Part shown: positions 1-12,945 of the stretch, piece after piece
How the letters are laid out: each line of letters opens with the position of its first letter
Position numbering within the stretch: position 1 is the stretch's first letter
NCBI GenBank assembly: GCA_032622095.1
Contig: CP136065.1
Location: 97,969,343-98,033,342 of the forward strand
Direction of reading: 5' to 3'
Source of the DNA: Siphonodentalium dalli
Taxonomy: Eukaryota > Mollusca > Scaphopoda > Gadilida > Siphonodentaliidae
Length of the DNA: 64,000 nt
The notes under the pieces: model-generated
The model's input: the letters and a program-made list of their open reading frames with translations, nothing else
Databases searched by the model: none
Told to the model about the DNA's origin: nothing
Made by a program: the position numbers and the translations under genes

Positions 1-44
1 TGTGGGCTGAGTGATTGATATGTTGTGGGCTGAGTGATTGATAT
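1..44. repeat. Short direct duplication at window edge
   Basis: The first 20 bases (TGTGGGCTGAGTGATTGATA) recur a few bases later, giving two adjacent copies. It is probably the edge of a longer tandem repeat cut by the window start. Confidence 0.5.
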
Positions 45-131
45 TGTCAACGGCTGCCGTTCTTTACTGTTTGTTACCTGGAATATATTGCACTACTGCT
101 TTCAAAATAAGTCACTAGCTGAGCAACGAAG

Positions 132-310
132 TTGTGTGTGTGTGTGTGTGTGTGTGTGTGAGAGGGAGGGTGTGTGTGGGGTGTGTGTGTGTGAGGGTGT
201 GTGTGTGTGGGTGTATGTGGGGGGGGGGGTGCGTGTGTGTGTGTGTGTGTGTGAGGGTGTGTGTGTGTGTGTGTGTGTGTGTGGGGGGGGGGGTGCGGGG
301 GTGTGTGTGT

Positions 311-349
<39 letters not shown>

Positions 350-357
350 GGGGGGGG
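132..357. repeat. (GT)n microsatellite with poly-G interruptions
   Basis: Long GT runs are interrupted by runs of 8-11 G and by GAGGGT units. Both apparent reading frames across it are Cys/Val/Gly artefacts of the repeat. Confidence 0.97.
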
Positions 358-685
358 TTATACTGGAATAAACTTGTCCGTGGACAAAAATTTGTGCGGA
401 GTTTTTCTCAGTGGTTTTTTTTTATCATTTTCCGTGAAACTTGGCACAGACATCAATAATTTATTTTTGCAACATGCATAATTTTGTCCGAGCTTTTATT
501 CCTACATTTTTAGGTCAATTTTTTTGAAACTTGGTACAGATATTTAGCACCATGCATGGGACCTGTGCACCTGCGATTATGACGTCTGTCCGACTTTTTG
601 TGTGGAGTTATTCCCCTTTTTCGATTAGAACATTTCCGCACATGCATAATTTTGTCCGAGCTTTTATTCCTGCATTTTTCGGTCA

Positions 686-718
686 TTAGGTTTAGGATTA
701 GGGTTAGGGGCTAGGGTT
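686..718. repeat. Short telomere-like TTAGGG degenerate run
   Basis: Degenerate TTAGG/TTAGGG/TAGGG units occur within about 33 bp (TTAGGTTTAGGATTAGGG and on). It is too short to be a telomere; at most an interstitial telomere-like tract. Confidence 0.45.
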
Positions 719-1711
719 GTGCACCTGTAATGGGAATCAGTTACATCATTATTATAACTAAATGTTTACTGACATGTGAAACATCTCAGTGTTTTAAAAA
801 CACGGGGGTATCCTTAGTCCCAATGGGAGAGTCACACATGTAGTTTGAAATATATATATATACCTGCCAAAAATTAACAAAAGACCGATGTTTCATTCTC
901 TAATCCTTCACATGACAGGAATGGAAACCCCAAATATTCATCTCAAAAGTATGTATTACTCAATTTGATGAATGTGCCGTTACATTTTAGTTATGATTGT
1001 GGGGATTGTCTTCATTATTATACTACTATCATCAGTTAAGATTCAGTATTAGTCATAAAGTAAATGCAAGGCAGTGTGCTCAATTGCATTAGGTTATAAA
1101 GACACCACTACACTCTATATAGAAACAACCAACCGATCGTGAGTGACTGAAAGGGTCACACAACAGAGTAGATGTGTTATCCCGGTTCATCACTTTATTA
1201 ATTATAATAACGTCGTATGTTATATTTTAGTCGCGGTTACTAGTCTGGACAGTTCTACCATTCGCATGATAACTTGATAGACACTTTACTACCCATTAGC
1301 TCCAGTGAACAACAGTTTACTGATATTGACGAATGCAACAAAACGTTGCACATTTTATCCAACCCCACAACAAGACAAAATTCTTTCTTAAATACAAATA
1401 ATATTTCTCTATTTGGCAGAATCATTGCTTTTTATCGTCGATAAAATTTCCCCCGAGTTAAGGACTAAATGTTTGCAATTGTGCATCATTCAGCCGTCGT
1501 GTTCTCTGACGTGTTTGATATTGTCGTTAATATAAGTATATGTGCATGCGTGCGTGCTGACTTTCCATGCAGTTTGATTCACTGAAATGAGCACACGATA
1601 TGTCTTAATGGTAAGGACGGCTCTTTTCATGTAGGGACTGGCACAGATTCGCTTGTCACGTTAGCAGCACTTGTCGAAAATGATATGGACTTAAATATAT
1701 GCTTAACTCTG

Positions 1712-1712
<1 letters not shown>

Positions 1713-1785
<73 letters not shown>

Positions 1786-1800
1786 TGTTATATATATATA
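1713..1800. repeat. (AT)n microsatellite
   Basis: About 34 uninterrupted TA units are followed by TTTGTTTGTTA and a second short TA run ending at 1800. The Tyr/Ile reading frame over it is an artefact. Confidence 0.97.
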
Positions 1801-2775
1801 TTTTTTTTCCCAGCCAGAATATCACGAAAAGCGTACGTGGCTATGTGAATGTATCCAGTTGAGAGAACATGTGTGTGTTTAATGTTGACATTGTGTGCCT
1901 GAGTGTGATTGTTTGGATGAGTCTTATGTTTCATGGTGGCGGGAAATACTATTTACTTTCCTTTCTATATTTATCATTTTATTGTAACATGTATTTTGTA
2001 AAACATACTCTCCTAGCTGGGGAAAAGAAAGATATATATTACTGGGGGTTGAGTGTTTCCTGGTGCAGTGGACTGACCTTTCAGTGAAGTATAGTTGGTG
2101 GTGCCTTATGAAAGTAATAACTACGTCGTAATTTGGCAATGCGGCTGAAAACACGATTATTCCCAACAAACCAAACAAATCTCATTCTGAAATGATCGCA
2201 TATGTACGGCGTCACTAAATCACGTTTGTGCAGTTCTGTTTTCAGACACATAGACACATAGCAACATTCATTCACTGCCTGCCCGCCAACGGATTATGTT
2301 TTTGTTTTTAATGAAAGGGTGGGTTTGTGTGGCCATCACTCAATCCGCTTGCATCAAATTGACCCAAATGAAATGTTATAAACTTCGGTGCAAAAGTGAC
2401 CGTTCAAATTTATTGGATTGGGTGAGGCGCGTATACGGCTTATGTATATTTTGCAAGAGACCAAACGCATGACCATTGGTTATAGGACATTCGAGTACAT
2501 GTGATTATATCGCTCAGCTTGCCATCAATGTAATAGCATTATGAATTTCTCATCCCGCTTGTTGTCTGTTGGGGTTCCCAGAAGTGTCTTGATCTCGAGT
2601 TAAGTAACATGTGACTCTATAGATTTCTACACTGTTCAAATATATATCACACATCTAGTCGAGATGCTATGCCGAATGATTTAATGAACTCAATCACGGG
2701 TTAACACGCGTTAGAGTTGACAAACATATTTACACTATTTATATATAACAATGCTGTATGATCACCAGCGTATAT

Positions 2776-3113
2776 ATCATCATCCTCGTTATCATCATCA
2801 TCATCATCGGCGTCATCGTTATCGTTATGTTCCTCATCAACATAATCATAATCTTCATCATCACCATAATAATCATCAGCGTGGTCATCTTCATCGTCAT
2901 CATCGTCAACATCATCATCCCTCATCGTCATCGTCAACACCATCATCGTCGCCACTACCGTCATCATAATTATCCTGTCAGCATTATGATCGTCATCATC
3001 GTCATCATCATCAACATCGTAATCTCAACATGATCATTAGTAGCATCATCATCATCACCTTCATCATCACCATTATCATCATCGTCATCATCATCATCAT
3101 CAACATCACCGTC
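2776..3113. repeat. (CAT)n trinucleotide repeat region
   Basis: An imperfect CAT/ATC/GTC trinucleotide tract of about 340 bp. Frames over it read as poly-His, poly-Ile or poly-Asp on the two strands. Nothing argues for translation. Confidence 0.95.
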
Positions 3114-4047
3114 GTTCCTAGACATAACACAGGCACCCGACTGTTGTCGTTTCATAATTCTGTGTGAAGTAGTGTTTATCTTTCACCACTATACAGTGAA
3201 GCTATACTCTCAACTGGCAGTTCAATTTAGTTTCGGCATTGATCAATACCAAAGTGTTTAGATCCTCCGGATATAATTGCCATATTAAACCTTGATAAGA
3301 ATAAATTTAACTACATTATCGTATTATGTATTCGCTAGCTAATTCGAATATGTTACTGTCTGGCTGGTCAGACCAAGAAATATATTGAAAAGACGTTTGA
3401 CACCTCTTACAATTTATTTGGTTAGGGTTGGCATTTTCAATCAGTGGCAATCGAGTTCAAAATATATTGGCAACATCCTAAGTGCAATATACAAATAAAC
3501 TATATCACAAATTGACTGATTGGTCCACATTTCTTCGAAACATAACTTTTTATCAAAATTTGGGGTATGTTTTACAATTTCGGCCATTTTTGGGGGAGAA
3601 ATTACGCATAATAATTTTCCTTTTTTATTCCAATCAATAAATAAAGTTTATTCTCCAAACTCACAAAACCACATGAGTATTGAGATAGAAATGATTCCCA
3701 CAAATAATTATAGGCAACACATAATCAATTACTCCTATATTCATATTTTTTATGTCACTGATATAAGCGCTCTCGGGTAATTTGCTATAGCATAAATTTA
3801 TCACCTTGCATTCTTGGGGACTTTTAATATGTTGTTCTAAAATCTGAAAACAAAACATTGGCACCCCCCAGTTTACCCCAAATGTCCATCGGCTACAGCG
3901 CGACAGATGGTAATTAAATCCTCAAAGATCTACATGTGTATGGTTTTATTACTGCAGTATGTATATGTATATGCATGTCACTATGACAGTTTTCCTGTGT
4001 ACATGACGCGAGTGTATCAAATAAATCGATAGTCTTATATAGTAATG

Positions 4048-4079
4048 GGCACATCCACCCTGTTTTGGGTGGATGTGCC
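4048..4079. other. Perfect 13-bp hairpin
   Basis: GGCACATCCACCC (4048-4060), a 6-nt loop, then GGGTGGATGTGCC (4067-4079) form a perfect stem. There is no U-tract and no flanking gene, so no role can be assigned. Confidence 0.6.
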
Positions 4080-4474
4080 TTCAATGAATGCATTAGCGAT
4101 ATATAATATTTCATATTACATATACTATAATATAATAATTATGTACCTGTTAAATGAGCTTTTGTCATATATTTGTTTTTGAATTTTGTATATCTCATAT
4201 ATCATGATTGTTGATTTATTGAGATTAAAGAATTGAAGTAGACTTTATTGATAAACTAAAATATTATTAATGTCACGGAATAAAACATTGAGATCGATTT
4301 GAACTACGCTATATACATACATGCATGTCGTGAGTGTGCACGGTACTGTGTCATTGTATAGTCGCGCGTTTGTTGAACTTATTAGCGGAACATTTCCAAA
4401 GGAAACTATAATCGTCGATGAGTATTTAGTAAAGAAGGGGTTAAAACTACGAAAATATATGTTTTTTCGCATAT

Positions 4475-4972
4475 ACTAACACGGAGAAATGGGTGTACTC
4501 TGTAGAAATTCTACACAATGTGTGTTATATTTAATCTAAACAAAATTGTGTAGAATTTTCTCAACATTGAATATGAGTGAATATGTGGGTATATATAGTG
4601 TAGTTAGTATATAGATGAGATGTGTTCTATTTTAGACACAAACCTCGTAAAAGCTACCATTTTAAGGCAGGAGCTTTAAAACTGTGCGCTACACAACAGT
4701 CACAACTATGTGCTGTTCAGTTTCGACACATTCACAGTGTATAACACATTTTAAAGCTGTTGCCAATTTTGTTTTCTGTGGTGGCCTTTGCGAGTTTTGG
4801 TCTCCAATATAAAACATATCTCATCCAATAACTACCATACAATCACATATTTACTCACATTCAACGTTGAGGAAATTACCGACACGTATGTATCATTTTT
4901 ACACAATTTCGTTAAGATAAATGTGATACATATTGTGTAGAATGTATACACATTTGTTCTAACAGTGTATGT
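4475..4972. mobile_element. TIR element, about 0.5 kb, degenerate
   Basis: The left part (ACACGGAGAAATGGGTGT then ATTCTACACAATGTG) and the right part, read on the other strand (ACACTGTTAGAACAAATGTG then ATTCTACACAATATG), form divergent inverted repeats of about 120 bp. The inner segment with GAATATGAGTGAATATGTG is also mirrored. No transposase is visible. It is an old non-autonomous element. Confidence 0.6.
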
Positions 4973-6339
4973 GACCATTGGAGATAAATTGTAATCGGTA
5001 ACTGTTGTTGGTACTCTTACGTATAGTTATAGTATCTCGTGGGACAGCTTTGTGCATCGAATACGAATATACAGAAGAAAGATATGTTTGAAGAAAAATA
5101 ACAGTTTGACTCATATATAAGCCCCAAATTGGCATATGTGACACTTAGAATCAGAACACTAACATAATCAAATGCCGAGTTGAAAAGGTCAAAGAGGCAT
5201 AATTCCAGCAAAATGATTGGAACGCAACCACATTCTCGATCTGGTCGGAACTATCTATGTCTTTCTCAAATATATACAATGCACCAACTTGTTGTTGTGG
5301 AGGGGCACATCTTTCAACAATATAATTTGGGCGTATAGTTAAAGTCCCCTATAAGTGAAGTGGGAAATTAGGTCACCAACATGTGTTCACAACCCTGGTG
5401 ATACATGATGTAGCAGCTGCATTTGGATTCGAAATTGGTCAGCTTTTATCCGGCGCTATTGATTTCATGATTCCGATATGGTTGTGAGGCCGAAATATAC
5501 GTTATTTGGAAGTATATAAATACTAATGTGGCCTAATGGATGTTTAATAATGGCTACAACCGCGAGTCACCTGCGACATTGTACTGATATCGCTGTTGAT
5601 TACATCCCCGGATGCGTATAATGAGAATCAATCATATTAATTTACTCTACCGGTGCCGACTTACCGCGATTCGATAACAGTCATTATATTTATATCGGAA
5701 CAACAGAGTGATGATGTCGTGAAGACAGTCGGACACATTAAGGTAAATGACCAAAATACACGACAAATATCAATAGCAATCTCCGAAATCACAGAATTAC
5801 ATCAGAACAGAATGATATCAATGATAAATGTAATTATTCTCTTATTCGCCGGATTGGACCCAATTACGCTACCGGGCAATAGACCACAGGAAAAGATATA
5901 GACAACGACTCCTGACTCGCGATCTCCGATATAGGAATCAGAATGAAGAACATTTTTTGTAAATAATATCTTAAATGAGGTCACCTCAACATATATTCAT
6001 GTGATCGCGTGCAGTGAGTGGTGTAATGCTGAACAGGGAACATGTACTGTAATATGTTGACCATGTTAAAATGCCACAGCAGATGACTGCAGGTGGGCAT
6101 CCCACATCCATTAACAAGAAAACCATAGTCAGAAATGGTAACGCCAAGATCATATTATTAGCCATAAATATAAATTATAATACAATTATTCTATAAACTA
6201 GCTTTCAAATTTTATGTGGGAAATTTGCATACTTCTATATTTCAAGTTTTCCCGTTTCTCGTGTTATACATTACTTTCTTCAAACTGTCTTCTTTATTAC
6301 ACAAGCTGATGGGCCCGACTTCGTCCGGGATGTTTCCCA

Positions 6340-6870
6340 TCTGATTTCCGGCGAAAGGCGCGATTTGACCTTCAATTGACTATTTCGAAAGTCAATTAGG
6401 TCAGGTCAGGGTCATGATTTGACCCGTCCAAAACACCCCCACCCGGAGAAAAGTACCACTAGGTATCAAATTTCGTCGAAATCCGTCCGTTTTACCCCAC
6501 TTGACCTTTAATTAACAATTTTGAAGGTCAATGTAAGGTCGGAGTCATGATTTGACCCGTCCAAAACACTCCCCCGACAAAAGTACTCATAGGTATCAAA
6601 TTTCGTCGAAATCCATCCGTTTTGACCTTTGATTGACCACATTGAAGGTCAAGGTCACGCCGATGTCACGATTTGACCCGTTCAAAACACTCCCCGGACA
6701 AAAGTATCCCTAGGTATCAAATTTCGCCGAAATTTGTCCGTTTTACCCAAATTGACCTTGCATTGACAGTTTTAAAGGTCAAGGTCAGGTCGGGCTCACG
6801 ATTTGACCCGTCCAAAACACTTCCCGGACACAAATACCCATAAGTATCAAATTACGTTGAAATCTATGGA
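6340..6870. repeat. Degenerate tandem repeat, about 120-133 bp unit
   Basis: GATTTGACCCGTCCAAAACA recurs near 6415, 6549, 6670 and 6800, each time followed by a TAGGTATCAAATTTCGTCGA-type segment and a TTGACCTT/AAGGTCAAGGTCA block. Four diverged units are seen, with no coding potential. Confidence 0.8.
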
Positions 6871-7329
6871 AAGCCGAAGAGGACATGTTAGTTGCTAATT
6901 GCTAGATATTCGACGCACGACTTGTCGCGGTATTTTAAAGGTGTTTCAAACTAGGAGATAGAAGGATTCTGCGTTTCAAATGGTGATGAATTATAGTAAT
7001 TTATTCAAATTTTATGGCATAAATTGTTATTAAAACCGTATATACTATAACAAAAATTAATGACTCGAAAATTAAGTGGGCCTTTAAACAAAGTCACAAT
7101 TGCAGTTAGGCTCATCTCATACTCGTTTAATCAGCGATATTCTGCTGCGCAGTTTGTTATAGTTCACAGTATTCATTGAGCGTTATAGCCCCACTGTTAT
7201 AATTCGTCTTTAGCAGGCGTACTCTTGCCTCAGATTATTGAGATATTAGGTCACACGTAATGACATTAAATCGCATGGAAACATAGCAATTGTGTGGGCT
7301 GCTTGGCGTGAATATTTAATGAGAAATAA

Positions 7330-8100
7330 AGTCATACGTAATGACATTAAACTCAAGAAAACCCGCGAAAACAAAACAAAATCACATTCAATGTTTTAAG
7401 TTATTTCCTTCATAAAAAGAATCTTCGTGATAATGAACCCTCCCAATACTTTAGAATATAGAATTAACCTTAAAATAACAAAAACCTTCGGAATACAGAA
7501 CCTTTGGAATAACGAACCTTCTGATTGGTGAACCTTCGGAATAGCGAACATTAAGAGAAATTTCGGAATAGTGGACATTCTGGATAGTGAACCTTCGGAA
7601 TAGAGACATGCCCCCAATATTCATATTATATGCCCAGAGTTCAAAGGTATGGGCCCATAAAATCCTAAATTTGGCCCTTAAAATATTGAACTCCAAATTG
7701 GAGCCCACACAGAACATCACTTAAGTCAACTGTACCTGTGTCATGTCCCAATGCGGGAGGGTCTACAATATACCACAACATTCATATTATATGCCAATAA
7801 TTCAAAAGTATGGGCCCACGTAATGACATTAAATCTCAAGAAAACCCGCGAAAACAAAACAAAATCACATTTAATGTTCTAAGTTAAGTTATTTCCTCCT
7901 GTATCTGTATCGGTATGCGCGCAGGATCAGTTCGGATGTGAGCGCACCTCCGTAAAAAGAATCTTTGTTATAATGAACCCTCTCAAATTAGTCTCAATAC
8001 TTTAGAATATAGAATTAACCTAAAAATAACAAAAACCTTCGGAATAGAGAACATTCGGAATAGCGGACCTTCGGGATAACGAACATTTATAATAGAAACA
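7330..8100. repeat. Diverged segmental duplication with GGAATAGYGAACVTTC repeats
   Basis: Segments near 7335-7500 and 7817-8045 share TAATGACATTAAA, AAGAAAACCCGCGAAAACAA and AGAATATAGAATTAACCT. Each is followed by short repeats of the kind TTCGGAATAGCGAAC. A third fragment (TTAACCTTAAAATAACAAAA) occurs at about 9103-9125. The minus-strand frames at 7396-7720 are products of the repeat. Confidence 0.7.
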
Positions 8101-9129
8101 TGCCCCAACAAGTACACCGGTGACGTAAACACATGTGCTAATCTTTGTTGTACTATCGTGACTCTATCGGTACGATTTATACTCAGTACGAAATAACCAT
8201 AATAATACAGTCGCCCAGTGGATTATCGATCGACCACAGAATATGAAAATCTGCGTACCAAGCAACACCACGGTGTGGCGTAATTAGTGGCCACGATCAG
8301 TTGGTGTTGTATCTATAGGCCCGACTGAAGCAATTAAGAGAGTCAGACAGCCGCAAGGACAGGGGTGGTAACAGGGTGGGGGATACTGTCCCCTGTTTGG
8401 GAGGGTAAGTACCGTAAGACATCATCTCCCGTTGGAAAGTCTGCAATGGTCAACCCGGTAGCTTCCGGGATCATATAAGCCCATGTCTGGGATCGTAGCC
8501 CCCAGCGTCGGGAAAATAATGGCGCCACCTCTGCGCAATAGGAATGGACGGTCATCTCACATTTTGGATCCGATATCTATATATATACATTGCATGAGGA
8601 CATGATGCGCAACATGTATTAGTTTTTTCACCGATTAAATCGATGTGTTAAAGTGGTGTGAAACACTCCGATAGGGTGATAAAATCTAAATGGATATTAA
8701 TCTTGCTGAAAGTAGTTATTTTTACAAATATTATATCCAGATTGACAACGCATTCCGTCATTCCTATATATTAATTAAATGCAGTGACTGTCGATGTCGA
8801 AATCGTTTTCGTTAGTTTAGCGCCGATAGATGCGTCCCGACTCGAGTAGTAAATATTTACAATTGAGCGTAGTTCTGACGATGTTTTCTATGGAGTGGTA
8901 CGGTCGATTTGCTTCAAATTTTCGGCAATGTTAGTAGAATGTTACATTCCTCCAGTTGTCATAGCGCCCGAATACTAACTTATCACTTTCACGCACCCGA
9001 ACAAGTACATAATATGTCTGTAAATTAATTAAAACAAAAAATGTTTAATCAACTTGAGCAAGCAGTTCAATCTAAATTTAATTATTTTTTTTTAAAAATT
9101 ATTTAACCTTAAAATAACAAAAACCTTAT

Positions 9130-9320
9130 ACTACTTATTTATGTGGGCAGTAGCCTCTATACGGGCGCCTGTGGCGCATAAGATACTATGGGTGGCGGGG
9201 GGGGGGGGGTGGGTTGGCTCACATCATACTACTTATTTATGTGGGCAGTAGCCTCTATACGGGCGCCTGTGGCGCATAAGATACTATGGGTGGCGGGATG
9301 GGGGGGGGGGGGGTGTGGGT
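9130..9320. repeat. Direct duplication, about 95 bp, ending in poly-G
   Basis: Two adjacent near-identical copies start with CATACTACTTATTTATGTGG or its equivalent, and both end in a GGCGGG tract followed by 10-13 G. This fits slippage-mediated tandem duplication. Confidence 0.85.
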
Positions 9321-9394
9321 GGGCTCACATCATACTACAAATTTCATGATGATCAGATGAACAGTACGACCTGTAGGCCGCGCCAATGGATTGA

Positions 9395-9632
9395 ATCTTG
9401 AAATCCAAGATGGCTGCCAGCGGCCATGTTTTTTGGCCGAATGACCCCAAAATGACTCGTTCCCATCTACATGTCAATGTCAACATTCATGACAAATTTC
9501 ATGAAGATCGGACCAAAGGTACAACCTGTAGCCCGCGCCAAAGGAAATTGTTGACGGACACACGTACACAAGGACGACGGACGCCAAACCATGGCAATAG
9601 CTCAAACTTACAAAAGTAAGTTGAGCTAAAAA
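9395..9632 (-). repeat. Single copy of the 49-51 kb satellite-element unit
   Basis: The segment from AATCCAAGATGGCTGCCAGC to AAAAGTAAGTTGAGCTA is the reverse complement of the unit that is tandemly amplified at 49236-51255. It includes the GGCGCGGGCTACAGG-type core and the end beside TTTTGTAAGTTTGAGCTA. It is a dispersed repeat, not a gene, although a 73-aa frame runs through it. Confidence 0.85.
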
Positions 9633-9649
9633 TGGTAAGCTCCCATCTA

Positions 9650-10160
9650 GAGGACACCCGAAGATCCGTATGAAATTTGGTGACGATCGGATGAGAGATG
9701 TGACCTGTAGGGCCATAACTCAGGTAATCAAATTGGACAGAACTGTTTTTCGAACTCGATCGAGATATTGTTGTGAAAGATACATAGGCCTATAGCAAAT
9801 ATGAATGAAATTGGTTGACTTTTGTTCCAAGTTTTCGAGTCATCATGGACATAAAATGCTAAAAAGTTGACAAACTAAGGGCCATAACTCAAGTAAACAA
9901 AACATCAAACAAACCTGTTTTTCAAACTCGATCGAGATATTGTTGTGAAAGATCCATATACCAAATATGAATAAAATTGGTTGACATTTGTTCAAGTTAT
10001 CGTGCTATTGGACATGCCATTGCTATAAATAGAACAAGTGCCATACCTTTGGTTAGAAAGTTTTGGCAGAACCGATTTTCTGTGTGCAGCTGTCGCACAT
10101 GACAATAAACTCACATAGCAAATATTGTCAAAATCCATCTGTATAAACGACAATGTCATA
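9650..10160 (-). repeat. Degenerate 'GCCATAACTC' repeat tract
   Basis: Two diverged units share CGAACTCGATCGAGATATTG or a close variant, TTGTGAAAGAT and GGGCCATAACTCA. This is the opposite strand of the GAGTTATGGCCC motif seen in the repeats at 27-32 kb and 60-61.6 kb. Confidence 0.6.
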
Positions 10161-10607
10161 TATCTTTAGTTCAGTCCACCAACAGTCCCTCATCAAACCA
10201 TAAGTCAAGTTTATGGTAGAAAAAAAACGAAAATTAACACAGGTAATTTATTTATTAGTTAATACCTGTTATTTATTAATGTACATGTATTTCACAGCAG
10301 GCAAAGTTCTCAGCTCGAGATTGCATTAATCGGACGTCATTTGTGAGCCAATTTCGTGATAAACAATGAAATGCATTGATCACCCGCCAGGGGAAATTTA
10401 ATGATTGTAAATGATGCAAATATAAAATCGGGCACAAAAATCACCTAAGTCATCTCAAGGTGGGAGATTAACACACAGCAAAGGGTTTGAACTGGTCGAA
10501 TATGATCTCTACGAGTAGTCAGAGTAGAGGTTTATGGCATGATCTGGGAACAGCTAAAGGGGGAGGGGTCTATTGAAAAATACCACAGCAGATTTAATGT
10601 TTAATTT

Positions 10608-11082
10608 AAAGGTACTCAACCCGTAAAGAGGGTCCCCATCTCAACAGATTCCAACAACAACAATCCGATCAGAGGGTCCTATATTACTATTTCTTTGGCT
10701 TTGGGGGTAAAAAATATTTGATTCGAGTCGAGGAACCCATCAAACAAAGCTCAGAGTTATTAGATATTGATTTTTGAAAATTATTATGTTCTCGAGATGA
10801 GTACTTATAACTGCCGTCAATTTGGTAACATGCTCGAGATTTTACGCCAAAATTCTATTCAAACAGACAAGGATGGATAACTCTATAATCAAGTGGTAAT
10901 AATTGACTACGTACTGGGCCAGTAAGAATTCCCGATAATGAAAAATAATAGATTTCTAAAATCGATATCTAACAAATCTGAGCTTTGATGGGTGACTTCC
11001 TCGACTCGAATCAAATTTTTTTGACCCCCGAAGCCATTGAAATAGTAATTGAGAGGAGTTTTATCGGGTTGAGTACCTTTAA
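10608..11082. mobile_element. TIR element with termini AAAGGTACTCAACCCG
   Basis: AAAGGTACTCAACCCGTAAA at the left is mirrored at the right (AAAGGTACTCAACCCGATAA on the minus strand). Long subterminal arms also pair, for example around TTTGATTCGAGTCGAGGAA and CAAAGCTCAGA. Relatives lie at 40797-41245 and 55985-56175. It is non-autonomous. Confidence 0.8.
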
Positions 11083-12414
11083 TATATTGTCTTGTATAAC
11101 ACAACACTATCAGTTATTTGATAACTGGAATTCCACTGTTTGAAAACACCATAAGATCAATGAATCATGAAATTATCACCTGATTAATAAAAAATCAAGG
11201 AGGTAGACTGGTCATTTTAAAAGACCACAACTACCAGTATGTATGGAAATCATGCACTTTCCACAACTGTCAGCACATGCGTTATGAAATATTAGAGAGG
11301 TGTTAGAAGGACTTCTGTTTTAATGGTCTCTATTGGCTCACCTGATGCAAAGAGCACAATATAAATAAAACACATGACACGAGGAAGTTCCAACAGGGAT
11401 GTGTGACACATCATGTGTCTAGAATAGAAGTTCTCTGTTGAGGGAGGGGCGTGTCCACCTTGAATTCCCAACTACACCCCCCTGATCCACATCAAACTCA
11501 CATGTTCACAATATTTCATTTGAACCCGACGCTTTTGATGGTTGGAACATCCAAACTAGTACAGCAAGCTCTCCAACTGTTGGAAATGTCAACTTGAAGG
11601 TTGGAAAATTATAACATTTCAGACCAAAATTTTGTCAGAGTAGAAAACAATGCTATTGTTTGTCTCAAAAACAACAAATTCCCCACTAACTACTGATTGG
11701 AAAATTAAACAATGAGAATTATTTTAACCTATTTCTAAGTAATGTTTTGTCAGCCATGAAATTTCCAAGTGTTGAACATTTGAGACACACATAAACCCCA
11801 TATCGATACGTCCCTGAGGTCCAACATGGGAAGCAGGAATTGGGGCTGGGTAGATGTGAATGACCTTCGTGGTGTTAGCAGACCATGCACCTTCCTCGTT
11901 AGGGGCCTATTAAAGCAGGTATCAAATATGAACACTGGATATGATCAAAAATAGTATTTGCAGACCACATTTCAGTAGGACATTATCGTCAGTCATCTAT
12001 CGAGTATTAATAACACTGGAAATAAAAAAAAATTAAAATACACTTTTCTAAAAGGCATGTGGAGTAGTATTAAAGCGGTATATATCCAGATCGACTCCAG
12101 AGAGACCAAAACTCAGTTTACACCATCAGCCCACACCAATATGATAACCTGATTTATGAACATTTGGGTGAAGAAAAACATAGATGCAGGAGGGAAAAGA
12201 TAAAAAAAAACATATATATTCATCAACACCACAACAATACACAAATAGTGAAAATGAGTTTCAAAAGATTCTTGAAAACGATATCTTATTCAAATATATA
12301 TAGAAATAAACTGAGTCATGTTTTTCCATGAACAGTTTAAATAATAGAAAAGGAGAAACAAAAGAAAAGACTATTGCCACCATCTAATTTCTTCACTTCA
12401 TATTTTACTTAAAA

Positions 12415-12690
12415 GGACATGGCTCATTCAAGCTTCCAATTTCTGTCTACTTAATTTGGAAAGAGTTATAATATTGGTTGAGAAATATACGAAATATTTA
12501 TATACCAGCTTCATATAGGTAGACAAATACATAAAATATTGAAAAAGAACCGGCTTCATATGCTCTGAAAAACACTTTCCATGGTCACAGTCATTTTCCA
12601 GCTTTTTTTCAATTTTTCCCATAGCAGTGAAACAATGCTCTTTATTTCTACCATATCAGGAATAGACTAACATGGCCGTGCAAATGGCTG
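12415..12690 (+). repeat. Dispersed repeat, copy 1
   Basis: ATGGCTCATTCAAGCTT, a GGTTGAGAAA segment and CTCTTTATTTC-ACCATATCA recur in the same order at 57230-57365. A dispersed repeat with no coding signal. Confidence 0.55.
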
Positions 12691-12779
12691 TTTCTGGTTG
12701 GGACCCAAACATTGTGTTCAAAGTTGTATTTGTTGTGAATGCGTCTTTCTGGGAACATATAATGCTCGTAGTAGTTTAT

Positions 12780-12945
12780 AGATAGAACCGCATGAGTGTC
12801 TGGATTTTGACGAAATTATCGCACAAGATTTGTTGGCAGAGCGATACCTCGAGTGCGGGACACAGTCCCGCACAAGAGGTATCGCGTTCCGCCAACAAAT
12901 CGAGTGCGATAATTCGTCAAAATCCAGACACTCATGTGGTTCTAT
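12780..12945. other. Long near-perfect palindrome, about 165 bp
   Basis: ATAGAACCGCATGAGTGTCT at the left pairs with its complement ending at about 12945, and pairing continues inward through ATTATCGCAC, GATTTGTTGGC and GAGCGATACCTC. The centre is itself a palindrome (GTGCGGGACACAGTCCCGCAC, listed only as arms GTGCGGGAC/GTCCCGCAC). Unpaired AA/GA dinucleotides recur at regular steps. A 131-aa minus frame crosses it and is not credible as a gene. Confidence 0.85.

Noticed and set aside
34-481. Two overlapping frames of 141 and 115 aa
   Set aside because: Both are Cys/Val/Gly translations of the GT and poly-G microsatellite.
686-718. Telomere end
   Set aside because: Only about five degenerate TTAGGG-like units in unique surroundings.
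2701-3155. Poly-Asp, poly-His and poly-Ile frames on both strands
   Set aside because: They follow the CAT trinucleotide tract on both strands; no start or splice context supports a gene.
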